Shown: one piece after another, positions 1-5,650 of the stretch
Layout: every line of letters begins with the position of its first letter
How positions within the stretch are numbered: position 1 is the stretch's first letter
Origin: JACQID01 sp035289125
GTDB taxonomy: Archaea; Aenigmatarchaeota; Aenigmatarchaeia; GW2011-AR5
Assembly (NCBI GenBank): GCA_035289125.1
Contig: DATDXW010000045.1
Location: forward strand, 1 to 6,702
Direction of reading: 5' to 3'
DNA length: 6,702 nucleotides
The notes under the pieces: model-generated
What the model saw: the letters and a program-made list of their open reading frames with translations, nothing else
What the model was told of the DNA's origin: nothing
Databases searched by the model: none
Program-made: the position numbers and the translations under genes

Positions 1-257
1 TCTCTTATTTCCCGAACTGGCAGTCTTCGGACGCAGACATATATCCTGCGTCGCCTTCCTTCATGGCCGTCATCCCGCACAGCGAACGCGTCGTAATTCG
101 TTACGGAACGACATGGGCGGATATGCTGGGGCAAATGCTGACGGGTACGGGAATATTATGGATGGCTATAGGAAGGCGCAAACGCGCAAAAGCATTCCTG
201 CACCGAAGTGCCCGTCAGTCAAGAGAATTTATGCGTTCCAGTCAAGTAAATAGATGA
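1..257 (+). CDS. C-terminal end of a large membrane protein (PTPS-related / glycosyltransferase-like), partial at 5' side
   Basis: The reading frame is open from base 3 to the TGA at 255-257, so about 84 C-terminal residues are visible and the start lies outside the window. Near the beginning it reads SYFPNW, followed by a P-x-x-MAVIPHSE stretch, a YGTTWAD segment, and one hydrophobic helix (DMLGQMLTGTGILWMAIG). A basic, arginine-rich tail follows. From memory, the order SYFPNW / V-IP / YG-T-D-x-x-G / T-x-x-G resembles the C-termini of archaeal integral membrane proteins annotated as 6-pyruvoyl-tetrahydropterin synthase-related or YfhO/oligosaccharyltransferase-like. Those are large polytopic proteins with an outside domain before a final helix. 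The start codon of the next gene overlaps its stop (ATGA), which suggests one operon with the glycosyltransferase. The internal ATG at 63 is not the likely start, because homology-like sequence continues upstream of it. The family assignment is tentative; a C-terminal membrane anchor is clear. Confidence 0.6.
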   Translation, partial: SYFPNWQSSDADIYPASPSFMAVIPHSERVVIRYGTTWADMLGQMLTGTGILWMAIGRRKRAKAFLHRSARQSREFMRSSQVNR

Positions 258-913
258 ACCTTTCTATCATAATACCGGCTTACAACGCGGTTTCTACCAT
301 AAAAAACAGGATAAAAACCGTACGGAATGAATTGCCGGAAGCAGAAATCGTAATCATCTGCAACGGCTGCACAGACGGCACGGAAACCGCAGTGCCCAAA
401 GGCGTGAAAATTCTTTCTTTCCCGGAAAAACTCGGCAAGGGCGGCGCGATAGCCGAAGGCATTAAGAATGCCCCCAGCGACATCGTGGCATTCGTAGACG
501 CGGACATGTCTTTCAGCGCGTGGGACTTGAAAAAGATGACGGCGATGCTCGACGATTACGACTGCGTCATCGCATCCAAGTGGAAGGGAAAGCATTTTTC
601 AGAAGTGAAGGAAAGCTTCGCCCGGAAACTGTACGGAAGAGCATGGAATTTCCTCGTCAATGCACTTTTTGCGCTTGAGTTGGAAGATACACAAGCAGGA
701 ATGAAAGTATTCAGGCGTTCTTTCATTCCTGCAAGCTTTACATCACGCGGATTTGAGTTTGACGTTGAGCTGCTTCACGCGATGAAAAAAAAGGGTGCGA
801 GGATTTTTGAGTATCCCGTAAAAATAAATGAGACGCGGGAAACTACCATGAAAGCGTATGACGTATTGAAGATGATGGTAGGATTGTTGCGGATAAAACT
901 ACGCGCCTCGTGA
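254..913 (+). CDS. Family 2 glycosyltransferase, dolichyl-phosphate sugar synthase-like
   Basis: This 219-residue protein is a GT-A fold, family 2 glycosyltransferase. Residues 3-10 (LSIIIPAY) form the first strand and nucleotide-binding start. NGCTDGT at 37-43 matches the family's second motif, and VDAD at 81-84 is the metal/nucleotide-sugar binding DxD-type motif. DTQAGMKVF at 145-153 and GFEFDVELL at 166-174 are typical of the DPM1/ALG5 branch, which moves a sugar from a nucleotide donor to dolichyl/polyprenyl phosphate at the cytoplasmic face of the membrane. No transmembrane helices follow, so it is the short soluble form, with a basic C-terminus (LLRIKLRAS) that may touch the membrane. 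Its ATG overlaps the upstream stop by four bases and has no obvious Shine-Dalgarno, which suggests translational coupling to the membrane protein before it. Its last 15 bases overlap the 3' end of the convergent DUF2079 gene. The exact sugar cannot be read from the sequence. Confidence 0.9.
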   Translation: MNLSIIIPAYNAVSTIKNRIKTVRNELPEAEIVIICNGCTDGTETAVPKGVKILSFPEKLGKGGAIAEGIKNAPSDIVAFVDADMSFSAWDLKKMTAMLDDYDCVIASKWKGKHFSEVKESFARKLYGRAWNFLVNALFALELEDTQAGMKVFRRSFIPASFTSRGFEFDVELLHAMKKKGARIFEYPVKINETRETTMKAYDVLKMMVGLLRIKLRAS

Positions 914-2374
914 ACGCACAAAAAGAGTCACGCCGCTTTCGCGGTAGACCGTTGTATAGACGCCGGTACTAACGAGACCTCGCATCATGCCTGCATCCGC
1001 ATTGAGAGCGGGTTCGTCCAACAGAACGTAGTCTGGGAAAGCTATGGACGGTTCGGGCATTCCCGCCGCGTCGCCCCAGTAAGCTTTGGAAAAAGGATTC
1101 GGGAAAAGATACGCCTGTTCCCTCCGCGAAACCCCGATCAGAAGCCGGCTGCTCGCAGAAACCGACGCGTTGCCCGGTATCATCCTTATCGCGCTGTAAG
1201 CCGAGAGTTCGTATTCTCCGTAGGTTTCCTGACCAGTGAGTATTTGTGCAATTCCTGCGTAGTTGGTTATTTTGGTGGCGTCGGGCCCGATGAGAATATT
1301 GCCTGCAACCGAGGAAACGGCGAGGAAAATCACGGCATACGCGAATAACGGATGCCCGCCTCGTTTCTTTTTTGGCACATTCTTTAGCTTCTCAAGGGAA
1401 TAAACGATGGAAATGAATACAAAGGGTATAATGGCAGCGCTGTGATGATACGTTATCATGCGCGCATAAGGCCAGCCTATCAAAAGATTAAGCATGATTC
1501 CGGGAAGCGCCAGCAGGGAAACTGGGCTCAGTAATGGCAATAATCCCGTAGGCAGCAGAATGTCTCCGAGATATTTTACACGGTCCTGCGCCATAATGCG
1601 CGTTGCTACGCTGGCAGGATTAAGCGCCATATTTGCCGCTATCTCGGGCAATGTCGCACCATATTCCTGCAGTCCCAGCCGCTCAGATTGCACGTATCCG
1701 CCTCCGCCATAGAACGGGAATATGACGAAAATCATTGCGAGCGCCCATGCTGCCGCAAACGCGCATAATGCGATTCCTATTTTTCTTTCGCCTCTCCAAA
1801 CGGCATACGCACCAAGCACAAAAACTGTCAGCGCATACTCTTCCCGCGTGATAAGCGCGAGAAAGGCGCAATAGAAAAGCATCGTGTATCTTCGTTTCTC
1901 CAGAAAATAGAAAGCCCATAAAAATATGGGCACGCCGAGGCTGACGGGATGAAAGTTGTCAAGATTGAGAAACTGCAGCGCAGGATAAAGAAGAAAAGAA
2001 AAGGATACGATGAGCGCCGGACTCTTGCCTAGTTTTTCCTTTGCCAGAAGATAAAGCGGGAACGCTGCCGTTGCTAACACAAAACTCTGAAACAACAGAA
2101 GCATGCGCGGGTCGCTCCATATCCAGTAAAGCGGCGCAAGCAGCGCGTAAATGAAATACATGTGGTCTCCGAATATGTTTATGCCACGCACAGTGGAGAA
2201 AGGCTCCTTGCCGTTCGCGATGAGCCACATAGCCTGGTCTGCAAAAGGATAGTCAAAATTTGAATCCATGAAGTGGTTGGAATAATAAATAGATACTCCT
2301 GACGTGACAACGAAATAAATTATCATCCCAATGGCAAGAGCAACGATATGTTTATCTCTAAAAAAGACGTCCAT
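899..2374 (-). CDS. DUF2079 polytopic membrane protein (GT-C-like)
   Basis: This 491-residue protein has roughly ten or more hydrophobic segments, with the first helix at about residues 9-27. After it comes an outside loop with FDYPFADQAMW (40-50) and GDHMYFIYALLAPLYWIW (69-86). Then come LLLFQSFVLATAAFPLYLLA (92-111), NFHPVSLGVPIFLWAFYFLEKRRY (140-163) and TREEYAL (176-182). This order (D-Q-x-x-W, H near PLY, HPVS, RRY, then an acidic pair) is what I know from DUF2079 predicted membrane proteins. These resemble GT-C glycosyltransferases that take lipid-linked sugars, but their reaction is not established. YHH at 309-311 and a soluble C-terminal part (about 365-491) follow. Its start is 35 bases from the divergent nuclease gene, and a TATA-like box about 25 bases upstream suggests a leaderless transcript. 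It is convergent with the glycosyltransferase, and the stop codon at 899-901 lies inside that gene. A role in surface glycosylation is inferred from this neighbourhood. Confidence 0.85.
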   Translation of the reverse strand: MDVFFRDKHIVALAIGMIIYFVVTSGVSIYYSNHFMDSNFDYPFADQAMWLIANGKEPFSTVRGINIFGDHMYFIYALLAPLYWIWSDPRMLLLFQSFVLATAAFPLYLLAKEKLGKSPALIVSFSFLLYPALQFLNLDNFHPVSLGVPIFLWAFYFLEKRRYTMLFYCAFLALITREEYALTVFVLGAYAVWRGERKIGIALCAFAAAWALAMIFVIFPFYGGGGYVQSERLGLQEYGATLPEIAANMALNPASVATRIMAQDRVKYLGDILLPTGLLPLLSPVSLLALPGIMLNLLIGWPYARMITYHHSAAIIPFVFISIVYSLEKLKNVPKKKRGGHPLFAYAVIFLAVSSVAGNILIGPDATKITNYAGIAQILTGQETYGEYELSAYSAIRMIPGNASVSASSRLLIGVSRREQAYLFPNPFSKAYWGDAAGMPEPSIAFPDYVLLDEPALNADAGMMRGLVSTGVYTTVYRESGVTLFVRSRGA

Positions 2375-2378
2375 GAGG

Positions 2379-2386
2379 ATATTTAT
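2379..2386 (+). promoter_or_regulatory. TATA-like box for the nuclease-rhomboid operon
   Basis: ATATTTAT is centred about 27 bases before the ATG at 2410, with no Shine-Dalgarno in between. That is the usual archaeal geometry for a leaderless transcript. It lies only five bases from the start codon of the divergent DUF2079 gene. Confidence 0.5.
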
Positions 2387-2394
2387 CCGTTCCC

Positions 2395-2402
2395 GCTTAA
2401 AT
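2395..2402 (-). promoter_or_regulatory. TATA-like box for the DUF2079 gene
   Basis: Read on the minus strand the site is GATTTAAG, centred about 24 bases upstream of the ATG at 2374. That is the archaeal spacing expected if transcription begins at or next to the start codon. No Shine-Dalgarno is seen before this start, which fits a leaderless mRNA. The site lies between the nuclease gene's own TATA-like box and its start codon, so the two promoters interleave. Confidence 0.45.
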
Positions 2403-2409
2403 CTTACTC

Positions 2410-3093
2410 ATGAACCCTCCCGACTTCAACTCAATGATAGACGCCTATCTGAAAAAAGAGAAAAAACAGAAAGAGCACGGACGGTATTATCCGAGCGAGA
2501 TAGGCTCCTGCCTGCGCAAAGTCTGGTATTCTTACAAGTTTCCCGTTGAGACCGAGCCCGAGCAGATGAAAGTCTTTGAGATGGGCAACATAATCCACGA
2601 GTTCATTACGAAAGTATTCAAGAGCGACAAGAACCCGCACGTTGAGCTGCTTAAGGAGGAGTTTCCGTTTCGCCATGAAGTGGATGATTTCACGATATCC
2701 GGCAGGATAGACGACCTGATTCTGCTAAAAGCCGACGGCTCGCAACTGCTCGTTGAAGTGAAGTCAACCAAAAGCATTAATTATGTAAGTGAAGCCTCGC
2801 CGCCGCATCTCGCGCAACTGCAACTTTACATGCACATACTTAACGTCCATGACGGCGTCGTGCTTTACGTGGACAAGGGCACGCTCCAGACGAAATGGTT
2901 TCCGGTGACGTATGACGTAAAAAAAGCCGAGCAGGTTATCGCACGGTTTAAAGCGCTCCACCGCTGCCTTACGGAAGACGTGCTGCCTGTAGCGGAAGCC
3001 CGCAAGAGCGAGAAAACGCGCTGGATGTGCCGCTTCTGCGAATATAGCGACAAATGCTACGCAGCCACGCCGAAATCGGAGGAGTTCCCGTGA
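2410..3093 (+). CDS. Solitary Cas4/RecB-like PD-(D/E)XK nuclease with iron-sulfur cysteines
   Basis: This 227-residue protein has the Cas4/RecB-family (DUF83) layout. GSCLRKVWYSYK at 32-43 holds the first cysteine (C34). FEMGNIIHEF at 56-65 carries the conserved histidine (H63). SGRIDDLI at 97-104 gives the metal-binding aspartate (D101), and VEVKSTK at 115-121 is the E-x-K part of the catalytic motif (E116, K118). QLQLY at 136-140 is the QxxxY helix. At the C-terminus C207, C210 and C216 (CRFCEYSDKC) complete a four-cysteine set which in Cas4 and AddB-type nucleases binds a 4Fe-4S cluster. The family cuts or resects DNA ends, usually 5' to 3', and in CRISPR systems trims spacers. Here there is no cas1, cas2 or repeat array, so a general DNA repair role is as likely as CRISPR adaptation. 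The start at 2410 is supported by the TATA spacing. The stop overlaps the GTG of the rhomboid gene. Confidence 0.88.
   Translation: MNPPDFNSMIDAYLKKEKKQKEHGRYYPSEIGSCLRKVWYSYKFPVETEPEQMKVFEMGNIIHEFITKVFKSDKNPHVELLKEEFPFRHEVDDFTISGRIDDLILLKADGSQLLVEVKSTKSINYVSEASPPHLAQLQLYMHILNVHDGVVLYVDKGTLQTKWFPVTYDVKKAEQVIARFKALHRCLTEDVLPVAEARKSEKTRWMCRFCEYSDKCYAATPKSEEFP
3078..3084 (+). promoter_or_regulatory. Shine-Dalgarno that fixes the rhomboid start at GTG 3090
   Basis: GGAGGAG ends five bases before the GTG at 3090-3092. This makes GTG 3090 much more likely than the ATG at 3054, which lies inside the nuclease gene, lacks such a site and would add 12 charged/polar residues before the first membrane helix. 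The GTGA overlap with the nuclease stop points to coupled translation. Confidence 0.8.
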
Positions 3094-3755
3094 AGCAAAC
3101 GCTTACGCTCGTGGCCGTGACAGCCGTTGCGTTTGCTGTGCAGATGGCAATACCGGGCATCACCGAAACGTTTCTTCTCGACTCTTCTCTTGTCTTTAGT
3201 GAACCGTGGCGCCTTGTCACGTCCATGTTCCTTCACGGCGATATCACGCACATAGCCTACAACATGTTCGCCCTGTTTCTATTCGGCTCGCTACTGGAAC
3301 GGGAGCTGGGCAGGCTCTACGTTCCTTTCTACATTGCAGCCGGCATAGTTTCTGGCATCGCCGCCGTTCCCTTTTACGCCGCGGCACTGGGCGCGTCCGG
3401 AGCCGTCTATGGCGTGATGGGGGCGCTTGCCGCGATAAAGCCGAAGCTTATCGTATTCGTTATGGGAGTCCCGATGCCCATGATAGCTGCCGCCTTCGTC
3501 TGGCTTGCACTGGATACGGTGGGATTTTTCTCGTCCACCGGCATAGCCAACGCCGCACACATAGGCGGACTGCTATTCGGCGCGGTCGTAGGCTTCGCCT
3601 TTTTCAGAAAGCCCGAAGAGGCGCAGCGTGCCCACGCCTTTATAGATAAGGGAAGTTTTGAGGACTGGGAAAAGAGATATATGGGAAATAAACTACCCGC
3701 CACACGGTGTATGACGCACAGATGTGCGTCAAGTTGCTCGTGGCGGGCGTTATGA
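3090..3755 (+). CDS. Rhomboid family intramembrane serine protease
   Basis: Taken from GTG 3090 this is a 221-residue protein with about six membrane helices (first about residues 5-22), the size of the minimal prokaryotic rhomboid. The family cuts membrane proteins within the bilayer using a Ser-His dyad. WRLVTSMFLHGDITHIAYNMFAL (40-62) holds the conserved H49, H54 and N58 of helix 2. GASGAVYG (101-108) contains the catalytic Ser103, and NAAHIGGLLFG (154-164) the catalytic His157. All key residues are present, so it should be active. The substrate is unknown. The gene is coupled to the upstream Cas4-like nuclease by a four-base overlap; a functional link is not obvious. The last 20 or so residues, after YMGNK (197-201), are rich in Cys, Arg and Ser and are encoded by the start of repeat element R1, including the stop. 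The original end may have been the out-of-frame TAA at 3689-3691. Confidence 0.93.
   Translation: MKQTLTLVAVTAVAFAVQMAIPGITETFLLDSSLVFSEPWRLVTSMFLHGDITHIAYNMFALFLFGSLLERELGRLYVPFYIAAGIVSGIAAVPFYAAALGASGAVYGVMGALAAIKPKLIVFVMGVPMPMIAAAFVWLALDTVGFFSSTGIANAAHIGGLLFGAVVGFAFFRKPEEAQRAHAFIDKGSFEDWEKRYMGNKLPATRCMTHRCASSCSWRAL
3696..3747 (+). terminator. Symmetric nested hairpin at the end of the rhomboid gene
   Basis: The outer arms CCCGCCAC (3696-3703) and GTGGCGGG (3740-3747) pair perfectly over 8 bp. Inside is an internal loop of 8 bases on each side, then inner arms TGACGCAC (3712-3719) and GTGCGTCA (3724-3731) with the loop AGAT. It spans the last coding bases of the rhomboid gene, so it could shape the mRNA 3' end. 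The terminator label is an inference from position; the T5 run lies 36 bases further on, which is not a classic intrinsic terminator layout. Confidence 0.5.
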
Positions 3756-3817
3756 AAGTGAAAGGAAAGGACTCTCGCGCCGTTTTTCCGGTGGAGCAGG
3801 CTCATCTTCGGCTTTAT

Positions 3818-3874
3818 TACGAGGAATTCTGAGAATTCCTCGTATACCCAAAGACTTTTCATGGAAAGTCTTTG
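3818..3874 (+). repeat. Dual-hairpin module of R1
   Basis: Hairpin one has 12-bp arms TACGAGGAATTC (3818-3829) and GAATTCCTCGTA (3833-3844) around the loop TGA. After TACC, hairpin two has arms CAAAGACTTT (3849-3858) and AAAGTCTTTG (3865-3874) around TCATGG. The same pair recurs at 5521-5576. Confidence 0.9.
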
Positions 3875-3972
3875 TTGTACTTATCGTCGTTTGGTTAGGG
3901 AAAGCAGCACCAACCCGCTCTTATCTCATCCGCCCGCGTCACCCTTTGTTCGCCGAGGCACCCGCCGATATA

Positions 3973-3980
3973 GTTAAAAA
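3973..3980 (+). promoter_or_regulatory. Possible TATA box for EF-1alpha
   Basis: GTTAAAAA lies about 70 bases before the EF-1alpha ATG. It would place the transcript start near 4003 and give a leader of about 40 bases containing the Shine-Dalgarno at 4031. Other AT-rich stretches (3993-4000, 4015-4026) could serve instead, so the assignment is weak. Confidence 0.35.
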
Positions 3981-4030
3981 GATTTGGTAATAGGAATAAA
4001 TGCTGAATACAGCTTGATAAGATAAAACCT

Positions 4031-4037
4031 AGGAGGT
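4031..4037 (+). promoter_or_regulatory. Strong Shine-Dalgarno for EF-1alpha
   Basis: AGGAGGT ends eight bases before ATG 4046. It supports ATG 4046 over the in-frame TTG at 4043, which would add just one residue. It also marks EF-1alpha as leadered, unlike most genes here. Confidence 0.8.
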
Positions 4038-4045
4038 ATGATTTG

Positions 4046-5314
4046 ATGGCAGATAAGAAACCGCACATGAATCTCGTTACGATAGGGCACGTTGACCACG
4101 GGAAGTCGACGCTTGTCGGAAGGATTTTGTTTGATACAGGAAACGTCCGCGAGGACGCCATGCGCAAGCTCAAGGAGCAAGCTAAAGAGCTGAAGAAAGA
4201 AACGTTTGAATTTGCATTTATTATGGACAGGCTCAAGGAAGAACGGGAACGAGGACTGACGATAGATATCATGCACCAGCGTTTTGACACGCCTAAGTAT
4301 TATTTCACTATGATAGACGCTCCCGGCCACCGTGACTTTGTCAAGAACATGATAACCGGTACATCTCAGGCAGACGGCGCTATATTAGTGGTGTCTGCCA
4401 AGGAAGGCATACAGGACCAGACCAAGGAGCACGCTTATCTTGCAAAGGTTTTGGGCGTTCTCCAGATGGTAGTGGCAATCAACAAAATGGATGCCATGAA
4501 CTGGGAAGAGTCCAAATTTAACGAAACGCGCGACGCAGTCAAGAAACTGCTCAGCGGCGTCGGCTACAAAGTCGACTCAATCCAGTTCGTTCCCACGGCT
4601 GGATATCTGGGCGAGAATGTAGCAAAGAGGTCCGACAAGATGCCATGGTACAAGGGTCCATGCATCGTAGAAGCTCTGGACGCCTTCACGTTACCGCCGC
4701 AGCCCGTTGATAAACCGTTGCGCATACCCATACAGGACGTGTATTCCATCAGCGGAATAGGCGTCGTGCCTGTCGGACGAGTGGAGACGGGCATACTGAA
4801 AGCCAACGACAAGGTAATCTTCATGCCCTCCAACGTGCAGGGTGACGTGAAAACCATAGAAATGCATCACGAACAGGTTCTCGAGGCGCGTCCAGGAGAC
4901 AATATAGGCTTCAGCGTGCGAGGCGTTGACAAGAAAGCCGTGAAGCGCGGCGACGTGGCATGCCACGTTGACAGCATGGCAAAACCTGTAAAGGAGTTCA
5001 CAGCACAAATAGTTGTGCTCAACCACCCAAGTGTCATGAGCAAGGGTTATACGCCCGTGTTCCACATCAACACGTCCCAGGTGGCCTGCACGGTCATTGA
5101 AATAGTCAAGAAAATAGACCCGAAGACCGGCGCCGTGACTCAGGAGAACCCCGACTTCATAAAGACCGGTGACGTGGCAATCATAAAAGTGAAGCCCACG
5201 AAACCGATGATAATAGAGAAGCAGTCGGTAATGCCGGACATGGCAAAGTTCGCCATCCGCGACATGGGACAAACAGTGGCAGCGGGCATCTGCATAGACA
5301 CTGTCGTTGAGTAA
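4046..5314 (+). CDS. tuf: Translation elongation factor 1-alpha (aEF1A)
   Basis: This is a complete 422-residue GTPase that brings aminoacyl-tRNA to the ribosome A site. The GTPase motifs are GHVDHGKS (14-21, P-loop), the effector-region threonine in RGLTID (69-74; T72), DAPGH (91-95) and NKMD (146-149). RDFVKNMITGTSQADGAILVV (96-116) is the classic EF1A block after G3. The position of the fifth motif reads VPTAGYLGENV (182-192), where most archaeal EF1A have an SA-x-x-GDN-like sequence. The beta-barrel domains follow, with GRVETGIL (244-251) and RPGDNIGF (282-289). The end, KFAIRDMGQTVAAGICIDTVVE, is the usual C-terminus. Lengths and motifs separate it from eRF3, SelB and the EF-2 class. It is followed by element R2, and S10, often its direct neighbour in archaea, lies 773 bases downstream with a small gene between. 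High, constitutive expression is expected. Confidence 0.98.
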   Translation: MADKKPHMNLVTIGHVDHGKSTLVGRILFDTGNVREDAMRKLKEQAKELKKETFEFAFIMDRLKEERERGLTIDIMHQRFDTPKYYFTMIDAPGHRDFVKNMITGTSQADGAILVVSAKEGIQDQTKEHAYLAKVLGVLQMVVAINKMDAMNWEESKFNETRDAVKKLLSGVGYKVDSIQFVPTAGYLGENVAKRSDKMPWYKGPCIVEALDAFTLPPQPVDKPLRIPIQDVYSISGIGVVPVGRVETGILKANDKVIFMPSNVQGDVKTIEMHHEQVLEARPGDNIGFSVRGVDKKAVKRGDVACHVDSMAKPVKEFTAQIVVLNHPSVMSKGYTPVFHINTSQVACTVIEIVKKIDPKTGAVTQENPDFIKTGDVAIIKVKPTKPMIIEKQSVMPDMAKFAIRDMGQTVAAGICIDTVVE

Positions 5315-5324
5315 ATAATCCCGC

Positions 5325-5380
5325 CACGATGCTGTATGACGCGAAGGAACTGGACAGCGAAGCTGTCATACAGCATCGTG
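5325..5380 (+). repeat. 16-bp perfect inverted repeat in R2
   Basis: CACGATGCTGTATGAC (5325-5340) and GTCATACAGCATCGTG (5365-5380) are exact reverse complements, 24 bases apart. It starts 10 bases after the EF-1alpha stop and could fold as a stable 3'-end stem. A competing small hairpin, GACAGC-GAA-GCTGTC (5353-5367), shares its right arm. Confidence 0.9.
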
Positions 5381-5442
5381 CGTCAAGTTGCTTAAGGACG
5401 TGAAGAACTGAACAGCGGAGCTATCATACAGCTTTGTGCGTC
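5347..5442 (+). repeat. Two 38-base direct repeats in R2
   Basis: The units 5347-5384 and 5405-5442 both start GAACTG, contain AACAGC/GACAGC and TCATACAGC, and end GTGCGTC. They match at 33 of 38 positions with no gaps, and 20 bases separate them. This looks like a local duplication of the hairpin part that occurs once in R1. Confidence 0.85.
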
Positions 5443-5520
5443 TTTGTAAGGGGCGTTGTGAAAGTGACGTCACGCGCATGGTTCGGCTTTTGGCGGGGCG
5501 GGTTCGTCTTCGGCTTTATG

Positions 5521-5576
5521 ACGAGGAATTCTCCGAATTCCTCGTATACCCAAAGACTTTCCATGGAAAGTCTTTG
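5521..5576 (+). repeat. Dual-hairpin module of R2
   Basis: Hairpin one has 11-bp arms ACGAGGAATTC (5521-5531) and GAATTCCTCGT (5535-5545) with the loop TCC. Hairpin two (5551-5576) is a perfect 26-base palindrome centred on CCATGG. Compared with R1 the stems are kept while the first loop is changed (TCC for TGA). Confidence 0.92.
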
Positions 5577-5620
5577 TTGTACTTGTTTATCGGTTGGTTA
5601 GCGAATAGGACGCCGCCCGC

Positions 5621-5630
5621 CTTTATAAAA
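5621..5630 (+). promoter_or_regulatory. Strong TATA box for the zinc-ribbon gene
   Basis: CTTTATAAAA is centred about 26 bases before ATG 5651. It is the clearest archaeal TATA box in the window. No Shine-Dalgarno lies between it and the start, so the transcript is probably leaderless. This is also the best argument that the small gene is real. Confidence 0.75.
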
Positions 5631-5650
5631 ATTGCGTTCATATATTCCGA

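Larger units (their letters stand above)
3689..3902 (+). repeat. Composite intergenic element, copy R1
   Basis: This 214-base stretch shares ordered blocks with R2 and, in part, R3 and R4. The blocks are: TAAACTACCCGCC (3689-3701); a nested hairpin (3696-3747); GTGCGTCAAGTTGCT (3724-3738); a GGGCGTTRTGAAAGTGA block (3745-3761, 16/17 with R2); the dual-hairpin module (3805-3882, 74/78 with R2); and GGTTAGGGAA (3893-3902). A T5 run lies at 3783-3787. It begins inside the last codons of the rhomboid gene and ends about 140 bases before EF-1alpha. The strand given is only the reading direction. No convincing protein is encoded: in the frame that is open through R2's module, R1 has a TGA in the first hairpin loop. 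The sequence shows the repeat directly; its role (mobile repeat, 3'-end structure or RNA) is open. Confidence 0.85.
5312..5605 (+). repeat. Composite intergenic element, copy R2 (longest)
   Basis: R2 fills most of the 336-base gap after EF-1alpha and begins at its stop codon. It contains CCCGCCACGATGCTGTATGA (5320-5339, identical in R4) and a 16-bp inverted repeat (5325-5380). It also has two 38-base tandem units (5347-5384 and 5405-5442), GTGCGTCAAGTTGCT as in R1, and GGGCGTTGTGAAAGTGA (5451-5467). The dual-hairpin module (5507-5584) and GGTTAGCGAA (5596-5605) complete the order seen in R1. It is longer than R1 mainly because of the duplicated hairpin part. The open frame at 5436-5654 across it looks spurious. 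Between it and the next gene only the TATA box is left. Confidence 0.87.

Noticed and set aside
3054..3089. ATG 3054 as the start of the rhomboid gene
   Set aside because: It has no Shine-Dalgarno and lies in the nuclease gene, while GTG 3090 has GGAGGAG five bases upstream and begins right before the first membrane helix.
2410..3093. Evidence of a CRISPR-Cas locus because of the Cas4-like gene
   Set aside because: No cas1/cas2, no effector genes, and no regularly spaced identical repeats are present anywhere. The R1-R4 repeats are large, few and non-uniform.
3724..3990. 88-residue open frame across R1 up to the EF-1alpha promoter
   Set aside because: It overlaps the rhomboid end, consists of repeat sequence, and has no ribosome site or family resemblance.
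4691..5272. 193-residue minus-strand open frame inside EF-1alpha
   Set aside because: It is a shadow of a highly conserved gene; its His/Tyr/Val-rich sequence is typical of antisense translation.
5490..5520. Possible tRNA T-arm at GGGTTCGTC in R2
   Set aside because: No matching acceptor, D or anticodon stems can be formed around it; the GGTTCG is part of the repeated block.
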